Shown: positions 43,824 to 53,310 of the stretch, piece by piece
Layout of the letters: each line of letters begins with the position of its first letter
Numbering within the stretch: position 1 is the stretch's first letter
Source of the DNA: an uncultured Coriobacteriaceae bacterium
GTDB taxonomy: Bacteria > Actinomycetota > Coriobacteriia > Coriobacteriales > Coriobacteriaceae
Reading direction: 5' to 3'
Length of the DNA stretch: 64,000 nt
Assembly: GCA_944319885.1 (NCBI GenBank)
Contig: CALUFC010000002.1
Span: forward strand, 1-64,000
Program-made: the position numbers and the translations under genes
The notes under the pieces: generated by a model
What the model was told of the DNA's origin: nothing
Databases searched by the model: none
The model's input: only the letters and a program-made list of their open reading frames with translations

Positions 43824-46670
43824 TTACCCCGTGTTTTGAAGACCCGCAGAAACGCCGGTTACCGTAGAGAGGATGAGTGAGAGCATCTTCGCCTTGTCCT
43901 CGGCCGCGAGCTCGTCTTGCTGGTCGCGCAGGATGCGCAGGGCGCGAACCTGCGCGATGGAGAGCGCATCAACGTAGGGGTTGCGCACGCGGACAGCGCG
44001 ACCGAGCACGTGACGGCGCTCCAGCGGCCACGACTCGCCCACGATGGCGAGCATCCAGCTGCGCGTGAGCTGCATCTCGTCGTAGACCTTGCGCGCCAGG
44101 TCATCGCGATCACCCAGCGAAAGGTACATCTTGGCAATGCGGCCGTCGGTCTTGGCAATCGACATCTCGATGTTGTCGACGAACGTGGAGAACAGCGGCC
44201 ACTCCTGGTAGGCACGGCGCAGCAACGCCAGATCGCCCAAGCTCTGGCAGGCAGTGCCGAAGCCGTACCACGCGGCGAGGTTGATGCGCGCCTGCGACCA
44301 CGAGAACACCCATGGAATGGTGCGCAGGTCGTCGAGCGATTGCGCACCCAGACCGCGCTTGGCCGGACGGCTGCCAATGGGCAGCAGGCCCACCTCGGTG
44401 AGCGGCGTCACCGTGGAGAACCACGGCGCGAAATCCTCCGTATGCAAAAGATCCAGGTACGCCGCACGGGACGCGTCGCTCAAGCGACCCGCCATCTCGG
44501 CATACTGCTCGGTCATGATCGTGTTGACGCGCTCGACCGAGGGCGCCGAATTGAGCAGCGTCGCCGCGGCAACCGTCTCGATGTGGCGCTGCGCGAGCTC
44601 GGGATTGCCGTAGCGCGCGAAGATGACCTCGCCCTGCTCGGTCACCTTGAAATGCTCCCGCACCGAGCCCGCCGGCTGCGCGAGCACCGCGCGATTCGCC
44701 GGACCGCCGCCGCGACCCACCGCGCCGCCGCGACCATGCATGAGCACGAGCTTGATCTCGTGCTCCTTTGCCCAGCGAGCGATCTTTGCCTGCGCCTCAT
44801 GCAGCACGAAGGTCGCGGTCACCGGGCCGGCATCCTTCGACGAATCCGAGTAGCCGAGCATGATCTCCATGGTGCGACCGGTTGCCTCGAGACGGCGCTG
44901 GACATCGGGGAGCTCGAGCATCTCATTGAGCACCGAGATGCATCCCTCGAGGTCCTCGATCTGCTCGAACAGCGGAATCACGTCGAGCGCAGGGACATCC
45001 TCAGGATGCGCGAAGGCAAGACGCGCCAGCTCGTACACGTCGGCCACATGCTGGGCGCTCTTGGTAAACGAGATGATGTAGCGGCTCGCCATCTTCTGAC
45101 CATAGCGCTTCTGGATGGACCCGATAGCGCGGAACGTGTCGAGCACTTCGCGCGTCATGGGGTCGAGCTCGCCGTGCAGCCCGTGCTCGCGGATGTCGTT
45201 GAGCGCGCGGGTGTGCACGAGCGAATGCTGACGGAACTCCATCTCGACCATGTGGAAGCCGAAGGTCTCGACCTGCCAGATAAGCGTCTGCACCGGGCCG
45301 TAGGCGGCGCGCACGGCACCGGCCTGCGCGAGCGAGCGCTGCACCACGCGCAGGTCGGCAAGGAAGTCCTCAGCCGAACGGTACATGGTGTCGGCGTTGC
45401 GGCGGCGCGTGGCATCGAGGCGGTCGGCCATAACGAGCATCACCGCGCGGTGCGGCTCGGAGTTCGAGATGGCCTCGGCGCGGCTCGTCAAGATCTCGCT
45501 CATCTCAACCTGATGGTTCCACAGGTTGAGCAGCTCGGCCGAGGGCTTGGTATAGCGGCTCTCGAGCGTGAGGTTGCGCGCCACGCGGCGGCACTTCTCC
45601 TCGAGCTTCTCGATCATGTGCGTGGCGTACTTCGCCGCAACCTGGCGCGACACCTTGGCGGTGACGTTGGGGTTGCCGTCGCGGTCCGAGCCGATCCAGC
45701 TGCCCGGATGGAAAAACGCCGGGCACACAGGCGGCACGGAGCCGGCATACTCGCCCAGCGCCCAGTCGTCGAAACGGCGGTAGACCTGCGGGACGGTATC
45801 GAACAGCGTGTTGTCGAAGATGCCGATGACGGTATCGGCCTCCTCGACGGGTGTAGGCTTCTTGATGGCCGTGGGGCTCGTGCGCACGAGTGCGTCGATC
45901 TCCTGCAGCAAGTGGCGTTCGTTCTCGATGAGAGCCGAGCCGCCCAGGCTGCCGTGCTCGTCGAGCAGGCGCGAGATGCGACGGATCTTGCCCTCGACGG
46001 CGCGGCGGCGCGCCTCGGTGGGATGCGCGGTGAAAACGGGATGGAACTCGAGATTCGAAAGCAGCTGCGTTGCGGGGCCGCCGCCGATCTCCTCGACCAG
46101 CTGGCTATATGCCACGGTGAGCTCGTTGGAATCGTCCACCGGTGAATCGATGGTCACCTGGCGCTCGCGCTCGCGCAGCTTCGTAACGCGGTAATGCTCC
46201 TCCGAGAGGTTAGCGAGATGGAAAAACGAGGTGAACGCGCGCACGATCACCTGCGCGCGATCGAGCGAGAGCGAGTCGATGAGCTGGACGGCACGGCGGA
46301 ACGCCCCGGCGCCGTTCTCATCACCCGTGGGAACACCCTCGGCATCCACCGGCTCGCCCGCGGCGGTAGAACCCGGATCGCCCACGTTCGCCTCGATCAC
46401 GCTGTTCAGAATCTGGTCGAACAGCGCGCAGATCTCGGCATCGTACTCCTGGAGCACCTTGCGCTCGAGGCGCAAAAACAGCGCGAGGCTGTCGCGCAGC
46501 GCAGGTGGGATATCGATCTCGGCGTAGGCTTTGATCGCGTCGTCGGTATCCGACGCGCCCAGCCGACGGTTGAGCGCCGATCCAACGCGTTTGGCAAATG
46601 CGAGCGTGCGGTCGAGGACGCCATCGGTGAGTGCGTCCTGGGAGCGGGAGATGTTCTGGTCTGCCACCAT
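43824..46670 (-). CDS. ppc: Phosphoenolpyruvate carboxylase
   Basis: Makes oxaloacetate from PEP and bicarbonate. Catalytic motifs: FTAHPTEARRR (His), MLGYSDSSKDAG and LMHGRGGAVGRGGGP. The C-terminus ends LSTVTGVSAGLQNTG, like other PEPCs. At 948 aa it is full length. The ATG at 46670 follows AAGGGTGG; one six codons upstream lacks such a site. It appears monocistronic. It feeds the C4 acids needed for fermentation and biosynthesis. Confidence 0.97.
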   Translation of the reverse strand: MVADQNISRSQDALTDGVLDRTLAFAKRVGSALNRRLGASDTDDAIKAYAEIDIPPALRDSLALFLRLERKVLQEYDAEICALFDQILNSVIEANVGDPGSTAAGEPVDAEGVPTGDENGAGAFRRAVQLIDSLSLDRAQVIVRAFTSFFHLANLSEEHYRVTKLRERERQVTIDSPVDDSNELTVAYSQLVEEIGGGPATQLLSNLEFHPVFTAHPTEARRRAVEGKIRRISRLLDEHGSLGGSALIENERHLLQEIDALVRTSPTAIKKPTPVEEADTVIGIFDNTLFDTVPQVYRRFDDWALGEYAGSVPPVCPAFFHPGSWIGSDRDGNPNVTAKVSRQVAAKYATHMIEKLEEKCRRVARNLTLESRYTKPSAELLNLWNHQVEMSEILTSRAEAISNSEPHRAVMLVMADRLDATRRRNADTMYRSAEDFLADLRVVQRSLAQAGAVRAAYGPVQTLIWQVETFGFHMVEMEFRQHSLVHTRALNDIREHGLHGELDPMTREVLDTFRAIGSIQKRYGQKMASRYIISFTKSAQHVADVYELARLAFAHPEDVPALDVIPLFEQIEDLEGCISVLNEMLELPDVQRRLEATGRTMEIMLGYSDSSKDAGPVTATFVLHEAQAKIARWAKEHEIKLVLMHGRGGAVGRGGGPANRAVLAQPAGSVREHFKVTEQGEVIFARYGNPELAQRHIETVAAATLLNSAPSVERVNTIMTEQYAEMAGRLSDASRAAYLDLLHTEDFAPWFSTVTPLTEVGLLPIGSRPAKRGLGAQSLDDLRTIPWVFSWSQARINLAAWYGFGTACQSLGDLALLRRAYQEWPLFSTFVDNIEMSIAKTDGRIAKMYLSLGDRDDLARKVYDEMQLTRSWMLAIVGESWPLERRHVLGRAVRVRNPYVDALSIAQVRALRILRDQQDELAAEDKAKMLSLILSTVTGVSAGLQNTG

Positions 46671-46846
46671 GCCACCCTTTCGTTGCATCCGTACACGAGC
46701 GACGCGCGATGCGCCGCTCGTGGGACCATTATAAAAGGGCAGCTGAGCAAGATAGGGCTATTAGCAAAGTTTACAGACATCCACAACGCGATATCGGCAG
46801 GCGGTGCCCACAACTCGGCAAACCAAAACCGTGCGAGAGCAGGCGG

Positions 46847-48166
46847 TTATCCGCGCACGCAGCCCAGAACCGTCTCGACGATGTCCTCGAGCAGCACGAG
46901 GCGTTCCTCATGCGTCTGCATGTCGCGCAAGCGCACCGCGCCCTGTGCGAGCTCGTCACCGCCCACCACGATGATATGGCTGGCACCGAGCTTATCCGCC
47001 TGCTTGAACTGGCTCTTGAGCGAGCGGTGCTGGTAATCTGCCTCGGTGCGCACGCCCGCCCGGCGCAGCTGCTGCGTGATGGTGAACACCTTGTCACGCA
47101 ACTCGGCACCGGCGTTCGCCACGTATACGCACGGCTCCTGCGCGCCGGCAAGCTCGCCGCCGAACGCCTCGAGCGCCAGCATGGCGCGCTCGAAGCCCAC
47201 GGCAAACCCCACGCCGGGCGTGGGCTTGCCGCCCTCGAGCTCCACAAGGCCGTCGTAGCGCCCGCCGCCGCCAATGGAGCCCACGCCGGCGCCGGGTGCC
47301 TCCACCTCGAAGACGGTACGCGTGTAGTAGTCGAGGCCGCGCACCAGGGTGGGGTCCTCCACGTAGACGATACCCGCCTCGTCGAGATAGCGCTTCACCT
47401 GCTCGTAGTGGTCGCGGCAGTCGTCGCACAGGTGGTCGCGCATGAGCGGGGCGGCGGCCATGACCTCACGGCAGTGGTCATTCTTGCAATCGAAGGCGCG
47501 CAGGGGGTTCACCTCGGCGCGCTCGCGGCACTCGTCGCACATCTCATCGGCGTGCTCCAGGATAAACGCACGTACCTGGTCGCGATAGGCCGGGCGGCAG
47601 GCCGGGTCGCCCATCGAGTTGATGAGCAAGCGCAGCTTTGAGAGGTCGAAACCCAGACGCTTATAGAACTCCATGAGCATGATGATGCACTCGGCATCGG
47701 CCGCCGGATCGGGCGCGCCAAGCCATTCGATGCCCACCTGGTGGAACTGGCGCAGACGGCCCTTCTGCGGGCGCTCGCCGCGAAACATCGCCTCGGCGTA
47801 ATAGAGCTTTACCGGCGTGGCCCCCTGCGGCACGAGGTTGTTCTCCACTACCGCGCGCACCACGCCCGCCGTGCCCTCGGGACGAAGCGCCAGGCGCTGG
47901 CCGGCCTTCAGGCCGTCTTCCGAGCCGCGGGAAAGGATGGTCTCCATGTTCGCACCGGCGAAGACGCGGAACATCTCCTTGCGCACGACATCGGTTGATT
48001 GGCCGATACCGTGCACGAAGACATCGACCTGCTCGATCGCGGGCGTCTCGACCGGCTCGAACCCATAGGGGCCGAACACCTCGGCAGCAACCTGCTGCAT
48101 CCGCTGCCACGCGCGCATATCGCGACCCAGCAGATCCTGTGTTCCCTTGACCTTTTGCGCTCGCAT
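46847..48166 (-). CDS. hisS: Histidine-tRNA ligase
   Basis: Class II synthetase (439 aa). Motif 1 region: FGPYGFEPVETPAIEQ; motif 2: RALRPEGTAGVVRA-like (RLALRPEGTAGV), then QKGRLRQFHQVGIEWLG; His-specific LVRGLDYYTRTVFE; motif 3: TPGVGFAVGFERAML. The anticodon domain is C-terminal. GGGAGG precedes the ATG. It is divergent from the threonine aldolase. Confidence 0.97.
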   Translation of the reverse strand: MRAQKVKGTQDLLGRDMRAWQRMQQVAAEVFGPYGFEPVETPAIEQVDVFVHGIGQSTDVVRKEMFRVFAGANMETILSRGSEDGLKAGQRLALRPEGTAGVVRAVVENNLVPQGATPVKLYYAEAMFRGERPQKGRLRQFHQVGIEWLGAPDPAADAECIIMLMEFYKRLGFDLSKLRLLINSMGDPACRPAYRDQVRAFILEHADEMCDECRERAEVNPLRAFDCKNDHCREVMAAAPLMRDHLCDDCRDHYEQVKRYLDEAGIVYVEDPTLVRGLDYYTRTVFEVEAPGAGVGSIGGGGRYDGLVELEGGKPTPGVGFAVGFERAMLALEAFGGELAGAQEPCVYVANAGAELRDKVFTITQQLRRAGVRTEADYQHRSLKSQFKQADKLGASHIIVVGGDELAQGAVRLRDMQTHEERLVLLEDIVETVLGCVRG

Positions 48167-48303
48167 GGAGCCTCCCTGCCATTCATGATCTGCGTCTCAT
48201 ACGGCAACCCATTATATGGGTAACGCCGCGCAGCAGCCACTCGCGGTATCATTTCTCCGAGATAACAACGTTCGCCAAGGCATGCGCCGGAATGGAGCGA
48301 GGC

Positions 48304-49404
48304 ATGTATCAGCAATATCGCAACGACTATAGCGAGGGCGCGGCAGACGCGGTGCTCGAGGCGCTCGCGCGCACCAACCGCGAGCAGTGCGTGGGCTACG
48401 GAGCAGACGAGCATTGCGCCCGCGCCGCCGAGCTCATCCGCGCCGAGGTTGCGCAGGCCGATGCATATGTGACGTTCGTACCGGGCGGCACGCCGGCCAA
48501 CATCCTCGCCATCACGAGCCTGACCGAGGAGTTCGAGGGCCCCATCTGCGCCGCCGACGCGCACCCCACCATCCACGAAACCGGTGCGATCGAGGCCCAC
48601 GGACGGCGGCTGCTCGCCACGCGTGACGCCTTGGGCAGGCTGACGCCGCAGGGCGCACAGCCGCTTTGGGACGCCGCGCGTGCAAACGGTGCCGCGACCA
48701 CGCGCCCCGGCATGCTGTACCTCTCCCATACCAGCGAGCTCGGCCACGTGTACACGCGGGCCGAGTTCGATGCGCTCTGCGACTGGGCGCACGAACGCGA
48801 TCTTGCCGCGTACGTGGACGGCGCGCGCATGGCAAGCGGCATCATGGCGCACGATGCCGACCTCACCATCCAGCACATCGCGCAGCGCGCCGACGCCTTC
48901 ACGCTCGGCGGCACGAAAAACGGCATGCTCTTTGGCGAGGCGCTCGTGGTGAGCCCGCGCTCCGCGCGCGGGCGGCGCGCCATTGAGCGCTTGCCCTACC
49001 TCACCAAGCGTGCCGGGCAGCTCACTGCCAAAGGGCGCGTGATGGGCGTGCAGTTTGAAGCCGCCTTCGATCCTGCGCACTGCGATGAGCGCAGCCATGC
49101 GCTCTATTGGCAGCTCGCCGCCCACGCCAACGCCTGCGCGGTCGAACTTGCCCGCCAGATGGAAGCGGCCGGCTTCGCGCGCCTCGAAAAGACCGGTGGC
49201 AACCAGCAGTTCTTCTGGGTGACGCCCGCCGAGGCCACGCGGTTTTCACGCGATTTCGGTGCAGAGGTGCAACCGGCACCCGAAACACTTGCCGAGCGCG
49301 CCTCGCACGGCGAGCTCGTGCTCGCCCGCTTCGTCACCAGCTGGGCAACCGATATGTCACGCATCGATGAGTTGGGGGCTATCGCCCGAGAACTGCGCGG
49401 ATAG
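48304..49404 (+). CDS. Low-specificity L-threonine aldolase
   Basis: A PLP enzyme splitting L-threonine (and allo-threonine) to glycine and acetaldehyde. Landmarks: NDYSEGAADAVLEAL, the AADAHPTIHETGAIE loop, AYVDGARMASG and the PLP lysine in TLGGTKNGMLFGE. The ATG at 48304 lies 6 nt after GGAG; the ATG at 48292 has no site. It is convergent with the EamA gene, with only 33 nt between stops. Confidence 0.9.
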   Translation: MYQQYRNDYSEGAADAVLEALARTNREQCVGYGADEHCARAAELIRAEVAQADAYVTFVPGGTPANILAITSLTEEFEGPICAADAHPTIHETGAIEAHGRRLLATRDALGRLTPQGAQPLWDAARANGAATTRPGMLYLSHTSELGHVYTRAEFDALCDWAHERDLAAYVDGARMASGIMAHDADLTIQHIAQRADAFTLGGTKNGMLFGEALVVSPRSARGRRAIERLPYLTKRAGQLTAKGRVMGVQFEAAFDPAHCDERSHALYWQLAAHANACAVELARQMEAAGFARLEKTGGNQQFFWVTPAEATRFSRDFGAEVQPAPETLAERASHGELVLARFVTSWATDMSRIDELGAIARELRG

Positions 49405-49437
49405 CCGCTCGCCTGCAGGCATCCTCAAACGGCGGAG

Positions 49438-50430
49438 CTACTCGCTCGCCGTCTTCTTATGGCGCATACCCTCGATGCGCTCAACGATGCTCAGAAGAAA
49501 CGCGCCATGGGTCTCGGAGAACACGATCGAGATGAAGATGAGCGCGAATCCCGCAACGAGGCGACCGGAAAGCATCTCGCCGGCAAGCACCACGGAGAAG
49601 AACACGCCCGAGGGCGACTCGAGCGAGAGCAACAGCGACCCGATCGACGAGGGAACGTGCGCCAGCGCGAGATTCTGCATGAGCAGGCCCACGCAGGTGC
49701 AGAACACCGCCAAAAACGCCAGGACGCCTACCAGCGATAGCGACCAGGGCACCGTGGCGGGCGACGGCTCGGTGATGGCAGACGTGCAGGCGCTCAAGAC
49801 GCCCACCGCAAAAAACATCCAGAACGTGAGCACGTTGACATCCATATCGCGCCCGAACTTCGACGCCACCGCAATCTGGAAGGCAAAGAACAGCGCGCCG
49901 CCCAAGGTGAGGATATCGCCCACGTTCACGCTCACGCTGTCGAGCGCCACGAGCGCGATGCCCGCCAGGCAGATGATCGCCGCGCCCACGTTGAACCGCG
50001 TGAGCGGCTCGCGCGCCAGCACGTAGCTAATGAACGGCACGAGAATGCAGTAGGTACCGGTGAGAAACGCGTTCTTGCCCGCCGTGGTCTCAACGAGCCC
50101 CAACGTCTGCATGCTGTATGCCGCCCACATGAGTACGCCCATGATCAGGCCGATTGCCAGATAGCGCGGCGTGAGGTGACGCCGGATGCGCTGGAAGAAC
50201 AGCGCGAACATGATGAGAGCCGCCGTGAGAAAGCGACATGCTAATAGCAGCGATGGCGGCACGAGATCGAGCGTGTCTTTCATGACGTAAAACGAGAAAC
50301 CCCACATGACCGCCATGGCCACGAGGATGAGCTTCCAAAAGAGCGGCGATCGGGCACCGGCCCCGCGCAACGCGCCGGGAGCACGGTCTTCGGGAGCAAC
50401 GTAGTCTGCCTGTTCGGTGGTAACGGCCAC
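49438..50430 (-). CDS. EamA/DMT-family transporter, 330 aa
   Basis: Ten hydrophobic helices in two EamA repeats: the first from AVMWGFSFYVMKDTLDLVPPSLLLACRFL, the second from ILTLGGALFFAFQIAVASKF to SGRLVAGFALIFISIVFSE. Members export metabolites or drugs; the substrate is unknown. The GTG at 50430 is preferred as start because GAGGAGG lies just upstream, and an N-terminal extension from any earlier codon would be basic and unlike the family. Confidence 0.88.
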   Translation of the reverse strand: MAVTTEQADYVAPEDRAPGALRGAGARSPLFWKLILVAMAVMWGFSFYVMKDTLDLVPPSLLLACRFLTAALIMFALFFQRIRRHLTPRYLAIGLIMGVLMWAAYSMQTLGLVETTAGKNAFLTGTYCILVPFISYVLAREPLTRFNVGAAIICLAGIALVALDSVSVNVGDILTLGGALFFAFQIAVASKFGRDMDVNVLTFWMFFAVGVLSACTSAITEPSPATVPWSLSLVGVLAFLAVFCTCVGLLMQNLALAHVPSSIGSLLLSLESPSGVFFSVVLAGEMLSGRLVAGFALIFISIVFSETHGAFLLSIVERIEGMRHKKTASE

Positions 50431-50544
50431 AAGTCCTCCTCTGCAACATCTTGCCCTACCCGTACGCACGCGGGCACAAGAAGAAAATGTAGCACGCCGA
50501 GATAGTCGTGCTCAAGACCGCTTCGACTCGCAACGCTTCATTAT

Positions 50545-50577
50545 AAAAAGCGGGTGCGACCAGCCGGCCGCACCCGC
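50545..50577 (-). terminator. Terminator after pyk
   Basis: A 9-bp perfect stem (GCGGGTGCG at 50550-50558 with CGCACCCGC at 50569-50577) is followed on the minus strand by TTTTT. It lies 33 nt after the pyk stop. Confidence 0.92.
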
Positions 50578-50609
50578 CCATAGCGATCAGCAACTACGCT
50601 GAGACGCCC

Positions 50610-52070
50610 TTATTTCACCTGCGCCACATAGACCACGTTCGTGGACACCTGGCTGTCGGGCAGCACCACGGAGGTCTCGGGGTCGCCGCCGGTCACCACG
50701 ACGACATCGCCGCTGTCCACGACGCCGGAGGCCTTCGCCTCGGCCATCGCGTTGTGCACGATGTAGGTGATGTTCTTGATGTCGAGACCGCCCAGCTTGG
50801 GCTCAACGCCCCAGTACACCGTCATCTTGCGCACGGCCCAGTCGTTGGGCGTCACGGCATGAATGGGCAGCACGGGACGGAAGTTCGAGACCAGGCGCGC
50901 GGAGCGGCCAGTTGCCGTGGGCGTGAGAATGGCCTTGGCGCCTACGTTGAAGGCGGTGGTCACAGCTGCAAGGCCGGTGGCCGCATTGATGATGTTGCGA
51001 CCGGGATCGAGCTGGTCGAAACCGAACGGCTTGTGCTCGGGAATCGTGGCCTCGGCGATGAGCGCGATGTTTGCCATCATCTTCACGGCCTCGAGCGGGT
51101 ACTTGCCCGACGCGGTCTCGCCGGAGAGCATCGTGGCGTCCGTGCCGTCGTTGATGGCGTTTGCAACGTCGGTAACCTCGGCGCGCGTGGGGCGCGGGTT
51201 GCGAATCATGGAATCGAGCATCTGCGTAGCGGTGATGACCGGACGGCACGCCGCATTGCACTTCTGGATGATCTCCTTCTGGATGACGGGGCAGACCTCG
51301 GGGGCAACTTCGACGCCCAGGTCGCCGCGGGCAACCATGATGCCGTCGGAAACCTTGAGGATCTCGTCGAAGTGGTACACCGCAACAGCGCACTCGATCT
51401 TGGGGAACACGCCGATGTGCTCGCCGCCGTTCTCGTCGAGCAGCTTGCGGATCTCGCGCACGCCCTCGGGATCGCGGATGAAGGACGCGGCAACGAAGTC
51501 GATGCCCTCTTTGATGCCGAAGAGGATGTCCTTGCGGTCCTGCTCGGTGATCGCGGGCAGTGACAGGTGCGCGTTGGGCACGTTCACGCCCTTGCGCTCA
51601 CCCAGCTCGCCGCCGTTCTGCACGGTGCAGATGATATCCTGGCCGTTCACCTCGGTCACGGTGAGGCCGATGAGGCCGTCGTCGATGAGGATCGTGCCGC
51701 CGATGTTCACCTCGCGCGGAAGCTCGATGTGGTCGAGATAGAAGTGCTCGGAGGTGCCCAGCAGCTCCTCGGAGGTGGCGGCAGCGGTGATGGTGACCGT
51801 GGCGCCCTCCTCGAGCGTGACCTTACCATGGCCCTCGAGCAGACCCGTGCGGATCTCGGGGCCCTTGGTGTCGAGCAGGATGCCAACCGGGATGCCCAGT
51901 TCGCGGGAAATGCGCTTCACGCGCTCCATGCGCGTATGCATCTCCTCATGGCTGCCGTGGCTGAAGTTGAAGCGGGCAACGTTCATGCCCGACTTGATCA
52001 TCTCGCGAAGTAGATCTTCATCGTCGCAGGCAGGTCCCATTGTGCATACGATCTTGGTGCGCTTGTTCAT
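50610..52070 (-). CDS. pyk: Pyruvate kinase
   Basis: Last step of glycolysis, yielding ATP and pyruvate. Motifs: NKRTKIVCTMGPACDDE at the start, ARFNFSHGSHEEM, LDTKGPEIRTG, and the Lys/Glu site VFPKIECA with MVARGDLGVEVAPE. The 486-aa length lacks the extra C-terminal PEP-utiliser domain found in some Bacilli. The ATG at 52070 follows AGGAGG. Confidence 0.97.
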   Translation of the reverse strand: MNKRTKIVCTMGPACDDEDLLREMIKSGMNVARFNFSHGSHEEMHTRMERVKRISRELGIPVGILLDTKGPEIRTGLLEGHGKVTLEEGATVTITAAATSEELLGTSEHFYLDHIELPREVNIGGTILIDDGLIGLTVTEVNGQDIICTVQNGGELGERKGVNVPNAHLSLPAITEQDRKDILFGIKEGIDFVAASFIRDPEGVREIRKLLDENGGEHIGVFPKIECAVAVYHFDEILKVSDGIMVARGDLGVEVAPEVCPVIQKEIIQKCNAACRPVITATQMLDSMIRNPRPTRAEVTDVANAINDGTDATMLSGETASGKYPLEAVKMMANIALIAEATIPEHKPFGFDQLDPGRNIINAATGLAAVTTAFNVGAKAILTPTATGRSARLVSNFRPVLPIHAVTPNDWAVRKMTVYWGVEPKLGGLDIKNITYIVHNAMAEAKASGVVDSGDVVVVTGGDPETSVVLPDSQVSTNVVYVAQVK

Positions 52071-52215
52071 GCATTCCTCCTGATTATCTGGCAGGGCTTT
52101 TGGACATCGAGGCCAACAGAGCATGGTGCGTCGCGCCCGCGGCATGCGGCCGAAACGGCGTTGTCTTTATGTTACGGCACAACAGTGCAAAAACGATATG
52201 GAAAAGCGCGTCATG

Positions 52216-52395
52216 CTAAAACAGTTCAATGCGATATGCACGAACGGCCACGTCGCCCGGCTTGACCACACTGCAACCACGTTTGTGCTCGAAGACGTCA
52301 TCTTCGTCCGAGCAGGTGGGCAGTCCCGTCCACGGCTCGATGCATACGTAGTTGCCGTTGTTCATGCTCCAGATTACAAGGTAGTCCATGTCGGG
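52216..52395 (-). pseudogene. Remnant of an aldose epimerase gene (C-terminal ~60 codons only)
   Basis: From the hydrolase stop onward the same frame reads on as DMDYLVIWSMNNGNYVCIEP, then TCSDEDDVFEHKRGC, ending at TAG (52216-52218). This closely matches the C-terminus of the full epimerase gene at 62904-63779 (DLPYLIIWSKPAGDFVAIEP, TCSDEDDVFERKRGC). The first 230 or so codons are absent, and no start or ribosome site precedes it. It lies directly against the frameshifted hydrolase, with no gap, as expected from a deletion that joined two genes. Confidence 0.85.
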
Positions 52396-53188
52396 TTATC
52401 CCAGTTGCTCGAGGAAATGAATCGCGCGCACCGGCCAGCCCTCGGCATCGGTATCGCGCCCGTCGCCAAAACCGTGCCCTGCGGTCTCCGCCACCTCGAC
52501 ACGATGCTCGACCCCATGCTCCTCGAGCGCCCGAGCGAGCTCGATGGAGTTCTCCACCGGAACCGAGGCATCGCGGGCACCGTACAGCAGATAGGTGGGC
52601 GGATAGCTGGCATCAATGTGCGCAGGCACGTCGTAGGGGGCAATATCGTCTTCGGTCGCATCCGGCCCAAACATGATGTCGGCAATATACGCCGGACCGC
52701 AGCGCCACGGCGAAAGCGACGGATAGAGCGTGAAGATGGCCCGGGGCGCGGGGACACCGTAGCGCCCGTATCCAACCGACGCCACGCCCCACTCGCCCAC
52801 CAAGCTTCCGCCTGCCGAAAAGCCACACACCACGTAGGCATCGCTCTCGAGAGCATGCTCCTCTTTGCGCGCCAAGGCGGCGCGATACGTCGCCGCCACG
52901 TCCTCGAGCGGCTTGGGCATGACACGCTCCATCCCGATACGGTAGTTGGGGATCACCACGTCGTAACCCAGCTCGTTCAGGCGCACGGCAACGGGAATCG
53001 ACTCGATCATCGAGCACACGCATTTATACGCACCGCCGGCGCAGGCAATGATAAACGGCGAGCTCGCCAAACGTCCAATCCTCCGCCGGACGGTCCGCAA
53101 TGATCGAGCGATACATGAGGTAGCCCGCGTAGGGCTTCAGGCCCTCGACGGTGGTTGTCTTATCGTCTCTCGTCACCCGATATGCCAT
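52396..53188 (-). pseudogene. Alpha/beta hydrolase (esterase-like), frameshifted
   Basis: A good start at 53188 (after GGAGGATCACC) gives MAYRVTRDDKTTTVEGLKPY and continues to about 53060. The main frame then shifts: the body (SSPFIIACAGGAYKCVCS, nucleophile GFSAGGS, His in AGHGFGDG) is in another frame up to 52398. One inserted or deleted base near 53060-53075 would join them into a gene of about 264 codons. Whether this is a real mutation or a read error cannot be told from sequence. Confidence 0.8.
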
Positions 53189-53310
53189 GGTGATCCTCCG
53201 TTTCGCGCGGCAGCCTCCGCAATAACAAAAACGCCCGGCGCCCCGACGTCCCCGCTGCGGGAGAAGCCGAGTGCGCCGGGCGCATCCATAATGTGAGCCT
53301 TCGCTCGCCG

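Noticed and set aside
43917-46145. Plus-strand frame of 742 codons opposite ppc
   Set aside because: Antisense shadow with no family resemblance and no ribosome site; ppc motifs are complete on the minus strand.
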